Positions 1 through 12,505 of a stretch of 64,000 nt of DNA are shown here, piece by piece. Position numbers and translations under genes: made by a program. Source of the DNA: Ursus arctos (lineage: Eukaryota; Chordata; Mammalia; Carnivora; Ursidae); NCBI RefSeq assembly GCF_023065955.2, contig NW_026623100.1, positions 10,266,501 through 10,330,500 of the forward strand, written 5' to 3'. Numbering within the stretch: position 1 is the first letter of the stretch; each line of letters starts with the position of its first letter. The notes below the pieces were generated by a model. That model saw nothing but the letters and a program-made list of their open reading frames with translations. It was not told the DNA's origin and did no database searches.

Positions 1-289
1 CCATTTAAGGAATATTTTCCATCATCAGATTATGAAGATATTCTCCTGCATTACTTCTAAATGCCTTACTATTTTGTATTTCACATGTGGGTTTATAAAG
101 CACTGGATTTTTGGCGTGGTGTGATTTAGAGATCCAACTTAAATGTTTTTCTGTGTGGATACCTAAAATTGTCTCAAAAACACTTATTGAAAAGATCATC
201 TTTCTCTCACTGCCCTGCACTACCATCTCTATTTCTGATGTCTCTCTTCTGCTTGTTTACTTATTTCTACCAAGAACAAACTACCTGAG

Positions 290-1010
290 TTTAGTATAGT
301 TTTATTGTGAGTCTTGATTCCTGGTAAAGCAAGTCCTCCAACCTTGTTTTTCTCCTTGCATTTTTATATAAATTTTACAATTAGCTTGTCAAGTTCCACA
401 AAAATAACTGTTAGGATTTTTTTAATTAAAAAATTTTAGTTTTTAAGTTTTAGATTCACAAAAAAACTGAGCAGAAAAAGTACCAGAGTTTCCATATACT
501 CCCTGTCCCCACACATGCACAGCCTCCCTTAGTATCGATATCCAACAGCACAGTGGTATATTTGTTATAATCGATGAACCTACATTGACACATCATTATC
601 ATCCGAAGTCCATAGTTTATATTGGGGTTCATTCTTGGTGTTATACGTTTTATGGGTTTTGACAAATGTATAAGGACATGTGTCCATCATTAGAGTATCA
701 TACAAAATAGTTTCAAACAAAATGAAGAGTATCATACAAAAGTATCATACAAAATAGTTTCACTGCCCCTAATAATCCTGTTCATCCTTCCCCCTATCTT
801 CCCCCAGCCACTGATCATTTTACTGTCTCAATAGTTCTGCCTTTTCCAGAATGTCTTAGAATCATACAGTGTGTATGATGAATAAGTGTGACTAATATTG
901 CATTATCTAAATGTACCACAATTTTTCAATCACCTGCTGAAGACGTCTTGGTGGCTCCCAATTTTTGGCCATTATGATGGATTTGAGCCATTCTAATAGG
1001 TATGTAGCAA
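290..1010 (-). mobile_element. Old L1 fragments, antisense
   Basis: 290-430 reads like antisense ORF2 (TTGTCAAGTTCCACAAAAAT). 430-1,010 resembles an old L1 3' UTR, with an ATCATACAAAATAGTTTCA-type short duplication at 697-760. Confidence 0.65.
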
Positions 1011-1019
1011 TCTTGTCTT

Positions 1020-1636
1020 GACAGTGCACCTGTTTCCAAAACAGTTTACTGAATATTTTAAGCCCATGATTGAGACCTACTGCTCAGGAGAAAAAAAAAT
1101 TAAAAATAAAACTACCATAAATCCCACTTCTGGGTATATATCCAAAGGAACTGAAAGCAGAATATCAAAGACATATGCACTCCTGTGTTCACTGCAACAT
1201 TAGTCACAATAGTCAAGATATAGAAACAACCTAAATATTTATCAACAGATGAATAGATAAAGAAGTTGTGGTGTGTATATATAATGGAATATTATTCAGC
1301 CATGAGGGGGAAAAAAGGAAATCCTGCCATTTGCAACAATAAGGATGGACCCTGACGGTGTCATGCTAAGTGAGATAAGCCAGCCAGAGAAAGACAAATA
1401 CTATCTTTTATATGTGAAATCTAAAAAAGACAAACTCATAAAAACAGAGTGTAGCATGATGGTTACCAGAGACTGAGGGGTGGAGGAATTGATGATACAT
1501 TGTTTAAAGGTACAAACTAGGAACCAGTAGAAAAGTAAATTCTGAAGAACAAATGTGCAGCATAAGGATTAGAATCAACAATATTGTATTATAAACTTCA
1601 AAGTTGCTTAGAGTTCTAGATCTTTATTGTTCCCAC

Positions 1637-1667
<31 letters not shown>

Positions 1668-1850
1668 ATACTTATGTGACATGACATAGGTGTTAGCTAA
1701 TGCTACAGAGGTAATCATATGACAATATACAACAGGTAATCATATGACAATATATAAATGCATCAAATCAACACATGGTACACCTTAAAGTTACACAATG
1801 TTATATGTCAACTATACTTCAATTTAAAAATTAAAAAAACATTTAAAAAC
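1020..1850 (+). mobile_element. L1 3' end, sense, with (CA)n
   Basis: ORF2 end (AATGGAATATTATTCAGCCATGAGG) and 3' UTR; (CA)n at about 1,636-1,665. Confidence 0.8.
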
Positions 1851-2488
1851 CTCAAGACAATCCACAAAAATTTTATCCCTTACTTTACCTAATCCAAATA
1901 TCCTTTCATCACTTCTGCCTTAAGCCACTTGCTTTACTGTATTGGATCTTGCTCTGCCTTTTTCAGTGTGCCTCTAGATCAGAAAAGTCAATACATTCTT
2001 CCCTTGACCTGCAGAGATCAACAATATACCTGGACAGTCATGTCCCAGGGGTCCACTGAAGCCTCCTTCATTTTTTTCAGAGAACAAGGAAGACTGCAAA
2101 AAAGACTCCATTTACTTCCTCTCAGAATTAACAGGAAAGAGACATAAACTTTCAAAAAATAACTTAACAATTTTGTGAAACCACAGTATGTGTGGGGCAT
2201 GGCCTATTCAGGGGATAAAAACATTCTCTCCTGACTCACTAAAGACTATCTAAATGTACCTAGACCACTCACAAAATGAGAGTTGAGAGGATTTCTAGTT
2301 TTAACTAGGTATAGCAGACCATGGATGCCAAATTTCTCTGATATTGTGACACCCAAATATGAACCTAAATATGAACAAGTCTTCTGCAATCTGAGGAGGA
2401 CTCTTCACTAACTTCCTTCCCTAACTATCCCTACTACAAAAAGCTCTTTTAGTTATATGTGTATGAGTTATCTGAACAAGCCCATGAG
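1850..2488. other. No gene or repeat recognised
   Basis: AT-rich sequence with short unrelated open frames only. Confidence 0.5.
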
Positions 2489-2687
2489 TTTTTTTTTTTT
2501 TTAAGATTTTATTTATTTATTTGACAGAGAGAGACAGCCAGCAAGAGAGGGAACACAAGCAGGGGGAGTAGGAGAGGAAGAAGCAGGCTCCCAGCAGAGG
2601 AGCCTGATGTGGGGCTCAATCCCAGAATGCCAGGATCACGCCCTGAGCTGAAGGCAGACGCTTAACGACTGCACCACCCAGGCACCG
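2489..2687 (-). mobile_element. CAN-SINE
   Basis: Antisense copy with poly(T), GATTTTATTTATTTATTTGA and CACCCAGGCACC; imperfect duplication AGCCCATGAG/AGCCCGTGAG. Confidence 0.92.
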
Positions 2688-3059
2688 CAGCCCGTGAGGT
2701 TTTAACTCAATTTCATGGGAATTGTCAAATCATCTCTTACTAAAGTCTCACCTCACCCTTAGTTTCAAAGGCTTGTTTTCTTTATCTGAGAGGAATAGCT
2801 GTCTTTGAAAAACGTGATGCGTGCTGAACTAATTCTAAACTTCTTGCTTAAGCTCAGGGCTCTGTTTGCAATATAGACATTACATCTAGCTAAGAAAACA
2901 CAACACATTCCAGCCAGCAGATCAATCTCTATTGAGATTCTGTTAATCTCCCTCTTGCATTACTATTTACCATTGCAACCCCCTGAATCCTGCCACTCTT
3001 TTGCCCCATCACAAAAAGAGGAATCATGTGATAGTTCTACCCCAGTTAGGAAACTTTCT
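2688..3059. other. No gene recognised; possibly more of the decayed retroviral pol
   Basis: Nothing readable, but it directly precedes the RNase H remnant. Confidence 0.4.
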
Positions 3060-3610
3060 GTACCTCACTCCCATCGAGAACATTGACCTATTATGATTTG
3101 TTGATTTATCATACCTCAACCCAAACTGGAAGTTATTAAGCAAGATGTTATAACTAATGTAAGCTCTCCTTCAGAAAATAATCCCCCACCAGGTAAAACC
3201 AGCCTAGGTAGCAAAACTTATTGCACCAATGAGAGCATATCAACTATCCAAAGACTAGAGAGTAAACATATATACAGATAGCAAGGACGTTTTTAGAGTA
3301 GTACATGGTTTTGGAATGCTGTGGAGATAAAGGTGTTTCTTACTTCTGCTGGAATTCCCATCTAAATGGACAACAAGTTATAGAACTTCAAGGAACTCCT
3401 ATCTCCTAGAGAGGTGGCTATTATAAAGATTGAGACCCATCCAAAAAGAGGTAATACTAAAGGAAGAAGAGGTAGAGGAAGAAAAAAAAATAAGACTAAA
3501 GGAAATGCTCTAGCAGATTATTTTGCTAAACAAGCAACCCTAAGTTGGGGGGAGTGGATCAGAAGGAAAAGAAACAAGGAAAGGAAGAAAAGAAAGATGA
3601 AACAGAGGAT
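3060..3610 (+). pseudogene. Broken class I endogenous retrovirus pol fragment (RNase H region)
   Basis: Pieces of a gammaretrovirus-like RNase H domain are visible in order but in different frames and with stops: a FVD..YL stretch near 3,095, VNIYTDSKDVFRVVHGFGML at 3,264-3,323, an LTSAGIP segment near 3,340, and VAIIKIETHPK...GNALADYFAKQATL at about 3,415-3,541. Active RNase H carries acidic residues in the TDS and GNALAD motifs; both motifs can be read here. No LTR, gag or env was recognised beside it. It cannot encode a working protein. Confidence 0.75.
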
Positions 3611-3729
3611 GAAGTAGAAGAAATGCTCTTTTTTTCCCTCTCTTTACTCATACTCAGGTTAAGAGCTCTTTAAAACCTTCACAGATCTCTCAAGCAAAAT
3701 TAGTCATTTTTAATGCTGGACTTCACTAG

Positions 3730-3945
3730 CACCAAACAATGCCTCTGAATTTGGAGTCAGACTGATATAGGTTAAAATCTTACTCCATCACTTAACAGAT
3801 CTTTGGTCTTGGGCAAGTTTCTTCTCCACTCTGAGCTCAGTTTGCTCTTCTATAAAAAAATGGAGAAAATAGTTTATATCACATTTGATGTCATGAGAAT
3901 TAAGTGAGATTTTGAATGTTATATAAGTAGCACAATGAGACGATG
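3730..3945 (+). repeat. MIR SINE
   Basis: GGAGTCAGACTGATATAGGTT, TCTTGGGCAAGTTTCTTCTC and TGAGAATTAAGTGAGATTTTG follow the MIR consensus order. Confidence 0.75.
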
Positions 3946-4758
3946 GATGTAATATACCCAGCAAAGTTAGTGAAAGACATTGACTTACAGACTGTAGAAA
4001 GTCAATGTATCCCAAATAGCATAAATATAAAGAAAACCAAAATAGGCATAAAATAATCTGCTGAAATCCAGAGATAAAGCAGATATTGAAGAAACCAGAG
4101 AAAAATGACACATCAGATACAGGAGAACTACTTAAAGGTTGTGGACTTTACACCAGAAACACTGGAGGCCAGAAGACAATTGAATGACACCTTTAAAGAG
4201 CTGAAGTATAAAAAAAAAAAAACAAACAAAAAACAGTGCAAGATGCTATGTGCAGGAAAACTAACTTCCAAAAAATAAGATAAAATACTAAATAAAAAAC
4301 ATTTTAAGATAAACAAAACCTGAGAAAATTGACTTGTACTCAATAAATCCTAAAGGAACTTCTTCAGGCTGAAGGGAAATGACACCAGGGAAATGACACT
4401 CAAATTTATAGGAATAAAAATATTGCCAGAAATGGTGAATATATAAGGCAATATTTTTTTTCTTTTAGTTCTTTGAAAGATATATGAATGGTCAAAGCAA
4501 AATTTACAACACTGTATTGCAGAGTTTACCATGTATGTTACTATACATGGCATAACACCAGTATGAATGCGGGTGTGAATGGAATTATACTATTGCAATG
4601 TTTCTATATTTATTATGATGAAGTATTAACTCTGAGTAGTGTGGAATAAGTTAAAGTGCATTGTAATCCATTTAAAAATAATGTAAGAAATAAAATCAAT
4701 AGGAAAATTTAAAAAATGCTAGAAAGATTAACCAAAAAGAAGGAGAGAAAAAACCCCA

Positions 4759-4952
4759 TGGGGCGCCTGGGTAGTGCAGTCGTTAGGCGTCTGCCTTCGG
4801 CTCAGGGCATGATCCCGGCATTCTGGAATCGAGTCCCACATCGGGCTCCTCCGCTGGGAGCCTGCTTCTTCCTCTCCCATCCCCCTTGCTGTGTTCCCTG
4901 TCTCACTGGCTGTCTATCTCTGTCAAATAAATAAATAAAAAATCTAAAAAAA
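4759..4952 (+). mobile_element. CAN-SINE
   Basis: Sense copy GGGGCGCCTGGGTAGTGCAG to CAAATAAATAAATAAAAAATC, flanked by AGAAAAAACCC-like repeats. Confidence 0.92.
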
Positions 4953-5173
4953 GAAAAAAACCCAGAGTTTAAAAAAATTAAATACAAACAAAAACCCAAA
5001 TAAAACAAATATGTAAAATGGCAGATCTAAATCCAACCACATTAGCAATTACATTAAATGTAACTGGACAAAACACTATAATTAGAAGACAGAATTATTA
5101 GATTGGATTTTTAAAAGCAGGACTCAAATACATGCCATCTACAAAATATTTACTTGAAATAGAAAGACATGTA

Positions 5174-5394
5174 GGGGTGCCTGGGTGGGTCAGTTGGTTA
5201 AGCGTCTGCCTTCAGCTCAGGTCATGATCCCAGGATCCTGTGATGGAGCCCCCTGTCAGGCTCCCTGCTCAACAAGGGAGTCTGCTTCTCCCTCTTCCCC
5301 TGCTCATGCTCTCTCTCTCTCTCTCTCTCACTCAGTCTCTCTCTTTCAAATAAGTAGATAAAATCTTAAAAAAGAAAAGAAAAGAAAAGAAAAA
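5174..5394 (+). mobile_element. CAN-SINE with expanded CT and GAAAA tracts
   Basis: Sense copy with a (CT)n run at about 5,311-5,342 and an (AAAAG)n tail. Confidence 0.92.
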
Positions 5395-6028
5395 TGCATA
5401 TAAGTTGAAACTCAAATGGGGGGAAAGATATACTATGCAAATAGTCCTATCATAAAGAAGCTGGAGTGATTATATCTATATCAGTCATAATAGACATCAA
5501 GACATCTCTCTTTATCAGAGATAAAAAGTAACATTTCATAGTGAAAAGGGAGCCAATCATCAGGAAAATATAAAAATTGTAAATGTGGATGTACCTAATA
5601 ACAAAGCTTCAAAATAAGTGGGGCAAAACTGACAAAACTAAAGGGAGAAGTAGACAGATCTGTAATCATAGTATCCTTTTTTCAACAATTGATAAAATAA
5701 TTAGAAGAAACAATCAGTGAGAATCTAGAACTCTGCTGTTAACACAACAGCTATTCACATGTAGCTATTGAATTCTTGAAATGTGGTTAGTCTAAATTGA
5801 GATGTACTGGGTGGTGTAAAATCCTCACTGAATTACAAAGACTTAGTATGAAACAAGAGTGTAAAATATCTTTTTAATAATTTTATACTGATAACAAGCT
5901 AAAATGATATTTAGATATTTGGGATTAGATGAAATATATTTTAAAAATTAATTCCATCTGTTTTTTTTTTCTTGATTTAATGTGGCCGCAGAAAATTTAA
6001 AATTACATATGTGGCTCAGATTACATTT

Positions 6029-6196
6029 TTTAAAAAATATTTTATTTATTTATTTGACACAGAGAGAGAGAGATCACAAGTAGGCAGAGTGGCAGGCACA
6101 GGGAGAGGGAGAAGCAGGCCCCCCGCTGAGCAGAGACCCTGGGATCATGACCTGAGCTGAAGGCAGACACAACTGACTGAGCCATCCAGGTGCCCC
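6029..6196 (-). mobile_element. CAN-SINE
   Basis: Antisense copy; duplication CTCAGATTACATTT at 6,015-6,028 and 6,197-6,210. Confidence 0.94.
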
Positions 6197-7660
6197 TCAG
6201 ATTACATTTATTTTTTGGACAGTATTGATCTAGCAGTTGTATAGGACACTATCAAACACCTTGACCTAAATGACATAGATACTCCAGCAAACAACAGAAT
6301 AGACATTCTTTGCAAGTGCACATGAAAATTTCCTCAAGACAGGCCAAATTCTGGGCCATAAAGCAAACCTTGATATATATTAAAGATTGAAATCTTACAG
6401 AGGATGTTCTCTAACTACAATGAAATTCAATTAAAAAACAAAAACAGTAGTATCTAGAAAATCCCCAAATATTTGGAAATTAAACAATGCTCTTCTAAAC
6501 AACCCATGGTCAAAGAAAGAATCATAAAGCAAAGTAGAAAATATTTCAAATTATGTAATAATAAAAACATAACATATCCAAATTAGTGGTATGCAGCTAA
6601 AGCAGTGCTTAAAGGGAAGTTTATGGTTTTTAATGCTTATGTTGGAAAAAAAGAAAAGCTTAGAATCAATGATATAAATTTATGCCTTAAGAGACTGGAA
6701 ACAACATAAGCAAATTAAGCCAAAATTAAGCAGAAGAAAGGAAATGATGATTATAGTGAAAATTATAGAGCAGGCAAAAAAATAGAAAAAATTAACAAAC
6801 CAAAAAATTTGTTCTTTCAAAATATTAATAAAATTGATTAAATTGATTGCAAGCTGATCAAGAAAGAAAACACAAATAGCCAATATTAGAATGAAGGAGT
6901 GAAGGGTTATTGCTAGATTTTCTAAAGACAATAAAAGGTAATAGAATATTATGAGCAACTTTTGACAAATATATTTATCAGCTCAGATGAAATAGACAAG
7001 TTCTTGAAAAATTGGAATGAAATAAAAAACCCTCAATCATTATATCTATTTGTATCTATGTATCTCTGTATCTATCTATCTACCTTAAACTCCCAATACA
7101 AGATTTCAGGCATGAATTATTTGACTGAGAACTTTTTATCAAACACTTACAAAAGAATTAACACCAATCTTACACAAACGCTTTTAGAAAATAGTAAGAA
7201 CACTTTCCAACTTCTTTTAAGAGTACACATTAACCCTAATACTAAAATCTGACAAAGAGATTGCAAGAAAAGAAAATTAAATACCATAGTCCTTAACAAA
7301 ATATTAGCAAACCCAAACTAGCAATACATAAGAAAGTTAACTAACCATGACTAAGTGGAGTTTATTCCAATACTGTATGGGTGATTTAAAATTTTTAAAT
7401 AATCTATGTAACCTACTGTATTAACAGAATGAGAGAAATATATAAATTTAAGTAGATGGCAGAATCCAACATGCATCCATGATAAAAATTTTCAGCAATC
7501 CAGAAATAGAAGTACTTCCTCTAAGAAGATCAACGAAAAAAAAATCTACACTTAACATCATACTTAATGGTGAAACTAAACATTTTCCCCTAAAACCAGA
7601 AACAAGGCTAGTGTGTTTTGTGTAAATTGGCACTTGTAAAATATATTTCATCTTATATTT

Positions 7661-10058
7661 TAACGTAGGTTATAAAGTCTTTGCTGTGTTTGAAATTGGC
7701 TTTCCCACCTGGAATTCTCCCTTGCTAGTGAAGATAAAGTTTCACGTCAAAGTTGTAGATAAGTTGTAATGAACACGTTTTAGAAAGTACAGCCATGTTC
7801 TAAAACATACTGATAAGGAATTGTAAAATTTGTAAGCAAAATACACAAACAGTTATGAAATTAGTTAGGTAATCTGGGGTGAAACCAATTGGAATATGGA
7901 TGATACAGCTGCAGACCATACACTGGAAGGTGCACTCAAAGGGCTCAGGACCATTTCAGTTTGCATATAAGCCCAGCTCACAAAACAGACGCCCCAGCAT
8001 TTACTCTGAAATGCACTGAGTTGGCTATAAACTGCCACACACCATAAAATGGCCCCAATCTCTTGTGAAGACATCCACAAGTAAAGGTCACTAGATGTAA
8101 CAGCTGGGAGTGAGCAGCAGGTGAGGCAGACAGAAGAATGACCCATCTTTGGACCAAGCAGCCATCCGTCCCATTCCCCTGACCTGCTAGCAGGTACTGT
8201 CTGGTCTGATGGAAGGAACCAATAAATGAAAGTTACGGCAGCTTAGTGGTGTTTGTGTGCAATGTTCCTGGTGCTCCCTACTTACCTATCCCAAGCCCAA
8301 GTCTGTGTTGAGCTTGATGTATTGTTTCTCAGAAAAATACACCAATGGTATGTGATCTTATCATTTCTATTCAGTAATTACTGGTGGTCTTAGCCAAAAG
8401 AAAAGAAAAAGAAAAGGCCTCTCTAGAACAAACAGCTCAGCTGCCTTAGGGTCCAGATAGCACACAGGATTCTCTGTAAAAGTCTGATGTAGAACTTCAT
8501 TTCTCTTAACAATCCGAATTACGTCTCTCCCCTCCCTTTAGTATAACTTCATGCTTTCAAAAACAGATGCCTGCAATAGAGGCTGACCTCAATCAAAGGA
8601 ACATCAAGTCCTGGCCAATGAGGGAACAAAACAGATTAAAGTTTTAAATAAATTATCATGCCACACAACATCCATGCTGTTTGGGTTCATTTAATATGTT
8701 CCTCCAAAAAGCTGTGTGGTTTACTTTTTAGAAGATAAAAGGCTAAAACATGACTGAAGCTTTGAAAATGCAAAATGCAGAAAGGGATGAGAGAGGACAT
8801 GGTTACTACTTGTGCCTTTGATGATGGGGAGCTTGAAGGCTTTATTAAGGACCCGCAAGCTGCGGCATCCTGAGAAGAGCTGCACACACAGAGAGTGATT
8901 GAAATCTGGGGATGGATGCATTTACTCCTCATTTCTGTTTCACTTGCTTTTCTTTCTTTGTTCATTGTCTGGGGGTGAATTCCTCATTAACTGACAAAGT
9001 CTAATTTAATAGCAGTGAAGAATAACCACCCCAAGGAGGGCTTAGCTTTGCCAAATCCACTCCGAATGTTAAAATAGCTTTTCTAATTTTTAAAGAATGA
9101 ACTAAGTCACTGTTGGCTGTTTGCTGTAATTTGAAACTTGCAAAAACGTGTGGAATGTTCTAGGAGTCATGACTGTGAGCATCACATCTTAGCTGTTTGA
9201 TCTTCCCAAGTCAACGCCATGGAAAGCTGTGTGATTGGCTTCCCCACTTCTCTACATGGCTCCATTCCTAAACACATCCTCTCCTCTTCTGCAGAATTCT
9301 CTTTCCCACCGTTTCCTTCACTCCATATCTCACATATATGGCCTCGCCTCTCCAGGATCGATGCTCCTCCACCTGTTCCCCAGATCATCTGCCCTCCTGA
9401 ATCCTTGGGTCTGCACCACCTCCTCCCTTTCCTAAGGATCTGCCATGGGTTTGGCATCCCCTTTCCTCTGTTTCCCAGCTCTTCTGTCACTACTTCTTGC
9501 CTCTTTCCTGCACTGGATTCTAAAATTAAAACAAAAGATGCTTTACAAAGTGAACTCAGTGGAGGTATTTTTATTACATATTATTTCAAACTTAAGGAAT
9601 TGGAGCCAGAGATTCTGGATTAGCATTTTTAGAATTAAGGAACAAGTTAATTCTATATCACTTATATCTCTGAGGATTCTTTGGACTTTTCTTTAAAGAA
9701 AAAGAGTTCTCTGCTCAGCTGTACTTTGAGCTTTGTGCCCATGCTTAAAACAATCAGTTAAGAAATTTGTTCCAATATGTGACCTTATACTTTATTAAAA
9801 GTCCTAAAAACATAAAAATTAAAGCTATATTTTACGTACATACATTTTTACTTTGATTTTTTGGTAAGAGTATAATTAACTGAACTTGAGATTGTCGTGC
9901 ATTCTAGATGTGGGTCAGAGTACCTTAAGGGAAAACACAACTTAAACTCAATACAGTTTCGAATGTATTGTGTGTTCATAAGGTGAAGAAACACTGCTTT
10001 CCTCATAGCTATTCAACACCATGCTTGCAAAGATTTGCTCTATCTGCAGTGCATGAGT

Positions 10059-10060
<2 letters not shown>
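7661..10060. other. No gene or confident repeat
   Basis: Mostly unique-looking sequence. Open frames such as 9,219-9,623 have no recognisable protein, no splice context and low-complexity P/S/F composition. Confidence 0.5.
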
Positions 10061-10113
<53 letters not shown>

Positions 10114-10255
10114 AAACATGTATGTGTTTTTATATATAAATATATGTAACATATATGTGTTTTTATATATAAATGTATATGTTTATATTTAATATATAAA
10201 AATATTTTTACTTATATATATTATCTATATTTTTATTTATATATATATTTATAGA
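10060..10255. repeat. (TA)n microsatellite and AT-rich array
   Basis: About 23 TA units (10,063-10,109) followed by diverged TATATAAATAT repeats; self-complementary. Confidence 0.95.
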
Positions 10256-11124
10256 GTGATACTAAGAGGTTCTATTCTCATTTTGTCTCATATTCTCAGC
10301 ATCCTGAGGCTGCGGATTCTACTGATGTTTCTGGGCCTTGGTGCTTCTCAGGTGAGTCTCGGGGAGGGTGTCCGTGTTGTGGAGAAGATTTCAGGAGGTC
10401 TTCATTGTCCTTACCAGTGAAACCCTCTGGAAGGCCCCAAGGCCAGGTACCATACCCACAGTGACAATGGAGTCAGAGGGGGAGGTTGTGAGAGCCACAG
10501 ATATTATCTTCAGAGTGTGGTGGATGGGGTCTGAGAGGGGAGAAGCCTTCTGGTCAAAGAAGACCAAAAAAGATGAAGATATACCTAAGAATGAGCTCTC
10601 TATGGGAGGTGGCACAGCATCAGGGGGAGGGTGGTCCGAAGGACATGGATTAAATCAGAGTATGGAGTACACTAATTAGAGAATAAGATTAATTTGCCAA
10701 CATTGATCAATATTCAATGAGTAGATCTGTCCGAATACCTTTGTTAATAAGATCCTTTTGTATACAAAGCTGTTTATTGAAGGGAGAATGATGGAAGATT
10801 TCCATAATATCAAAGAATATTCAATTATTAAAACTCATGATAATGAGGAAAACTGATCCATAGTCACTGTAGGCATAATATAGACCATTTTCCTTAGAAG
10901 CTCTTTGCTCTGTATGTTGCTTTTTCCCTTTTCCAGGTTAGGCCTTAACATCAGATTTAGCCTGTTCCCTTCTGGTGCAATGTGGAGACAAGAAGCTGGG
11001 TACAGAATTGTCCACATGAACAGTTCATCAGAATTTCCAAAAGGCAAGTTCAGCCCTTGAGAATAGCAACTCTCCCCTGGCCAACATTCTCATTTCTCTG
11101 CCCTCATCCAACCCTCATTTTCAG
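10256..11124. other. No confident gene; possible signal-peptide-like exon at about 10,318-10,351
   Basis: Leu-rich LLMFLGLGASQ before a GTGAGT donor at 10,352 could be a lysozyme first exon, but nothing else supports it. Confidence 0.25.
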
Positions 11125-11445
11125 ATGGTGTTTTGAGAAAGAAGAAACTGCATGGGTGTTTTGTTTATCTACCTAAGTTCAAGACTAAGCTTCAGGGGCG
11201 CCTGGGTGGCACAGCGGTTAAGCGCCTGCCTTCGGCTCAGGGCGTGATCCCGGCGTTATGGGATCGAGCCCCACACGAGGCTCTTCAGCTATGAGCCTGC
11301 TTCTTCCTCTCCCACTCCCCCTGCTTGTGTTCCCTCTCTCGCTGGCTGTCTCTATCTCTGTCAAATAAATAAATAAAATCTTAAAAAAAAAAAAAAAAAA
11401 GACTAAGCTTCAGTGATAACCTCCCAGAGGGACTGATGATCTCAG
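11125..11445 (+). pseudogene. Candidate upstream lysozyme exon, split by a CAN-SINE
   Basis: 11,125-11,195 plus 11,414-11,445, joined across the SINE, make a 103-bp candidate exon between a CATTTTCAG acceptor and a GTAAGC donor. It ends in phase 1, exactly what the next lysozyme exon needs. The join reads ...PEGLMIS|GVIAS, and PEGL sits at the spacing of PEGLSYCG in bird g-type lysozyme, but the conserved cysteine is replaced. The rest of the exon does not read like a lysozyme. This is a weak assignment resting on phase, splice sites and four residues. Confidence 0.35.
11196..11402 (+). mobile_element. CAN-SINE (tRNA-Lys derived), ursid-type
   Basis: GGGGCGCCTGGGTGGCACAG head, CT-rich middle, AAATAAATAAATAAAATCTT and A-run tail. 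Target duplication GACTAAGCTTCAG on both sides (11,183-11,195 and 11,401-11,413). Sits inside the candidate lysozyme exon. Confidence 0.95.
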
Positions 11446-12340
11446 GTAAGCATAGTAACTACCATGTCTGAACAGGAGCATAACATTTTAGGCACTGGAC
11501 ACCCCAAATCAGCATATAAATATGAGTCCACTTTTCAAAAATTTCAAACCAATTCTGTCCCATGAGTTCAAATTCTCATGGACACAGCAGGGTTATCGAT
11601 AGAATTCAACTGCATAAACACTTAGGAAGTGACCCCTACTCTGGGGACAAGTGCAGTGCTAGCAGGTTCTAATTATCTGGAGAATGAAGAGTCCTACTTC
11701 CCAAGCTAGAACTTCAAGGAACCTTAAAATTCACTTCCTTCTTTCAAAACTTTGGCCAAAGTAAGGGCCTAAAGTTCTCTCTGGCAGGCTGGTGTCGTTG
11801 ATAGCCTAAGCCTTAGAATGTTAGAGGGCAGAGGCGAAATGATATAAAAAGGATAAGTGACCATGTTCTTTTCTGAAGGAAACATACTGTACTACTAATA
11901 AAAGCAATGATAGCTACTGTGTTCTAGGCACTAGAGCAGTTGCTTTATATTTATTTCTACATTCAATTCCTATGATAAAGGTGCTACTTATCATCTTCAT
12001 TGTATGGATGAGAAAACTGAAACCCAGAGAGGTTAAATTACTTGCCAAGGTCCGATAGCCAGTAACAGGGCTAGGGTTTAGAGCATGTGCCCTTAATCTC
12101 TATGATGCCCTATGTGTGCAGTAGTAATGTTCTATCTGCTCTTGGATCTGCCACTTTCTAACTTCCCCCTCTAAATTTCCAGTTGACTTCATAAGGTATA
12201 TCGTTGATTAAAATGTCTGCAATAAGGCAAGGTATCAATCAAATGTTGATTGGAAATTACTTCTTTCTCTGAAGCTTTCTCTCCCTCATATGCCTCCCAT
12301 ACTTTGTATGTTAAAACAAACAAACAAACAAACAAACACC
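11446..12340. repeat. Intron of the lysozyme remnant, with a MIR (antisense, about 11,900-12,100)
   Basis: GATGAGAAAACTGAAACCCAGAGAGGTTAAATTACTTGCCAAGGT is antisense MIR wording (12,007-12,052). The rest is unrecognised. Confidence 0.65.
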
Positions 12341-12505
12341 CTACTCAGTTTCACATATGTACAATGTTGTGGCTAATTTTGAAATGTAAAATACAACAGC
12401 TTAACCAAGTGATGTATGGAATAATTGAATCACTATATGATACACCTGAAACAAATATAACACTGTATGTTAACTGGAATAAAAATTAAAACTTAAAAAA
12501 ATAAC
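12340..12505 (+). mobile_element. Carnivore L1 3' end, sense
   Basis: ATACACCTGAAACAAATATAACACTGTATGTTAACTGGAAT and A tail. Confidence 0.8.

Larger units (their letters stand above)
4090..7660 (+). mobile_element. Old L1 (L1M-type) body, sense, carrying three SINEs
   Basis: Degraded ORF2 wording throughout, e.g. AGCTCAGATGAAATAGACAAGTTCTTGAA near 6,980 and CTTAACATCATACTTAATGGTGAAAC near 7,550. SINEs at 4,759, 5,174 and 6,029 split it. Confidence 0.7.

Noticed and set aside
4759..4830. tRNA-Lys-like sequences at SINE heads
   Set aside because: They belong to CAN-SINEs with A-rich tails and target duplications; not functional tRNA genes.
7865..8146. 93-codon minus-strand frame
   Set aside because: Cys/Ser-rich with no recognised motif, start context or splice support.
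9219..9623. 134-codon plus-strand frame
   Set aside because: Low-complexity composition, an overlapping open frame on the other strand, no recognisable domain or splice context.
10318..10352. Signal-peptide-like exon for the lysozyme
   Set aside because: Only a short Leu-rich stretch and a GTGAGT; no clear ATG context or cysteine-bearing follow-on exon.
12301..12340. Short tandem repeats (CAAA, GTTT, CA, GA) as possible arrays
   Set aside because: Simple microsatellites; no spacer structure like CRISPR.
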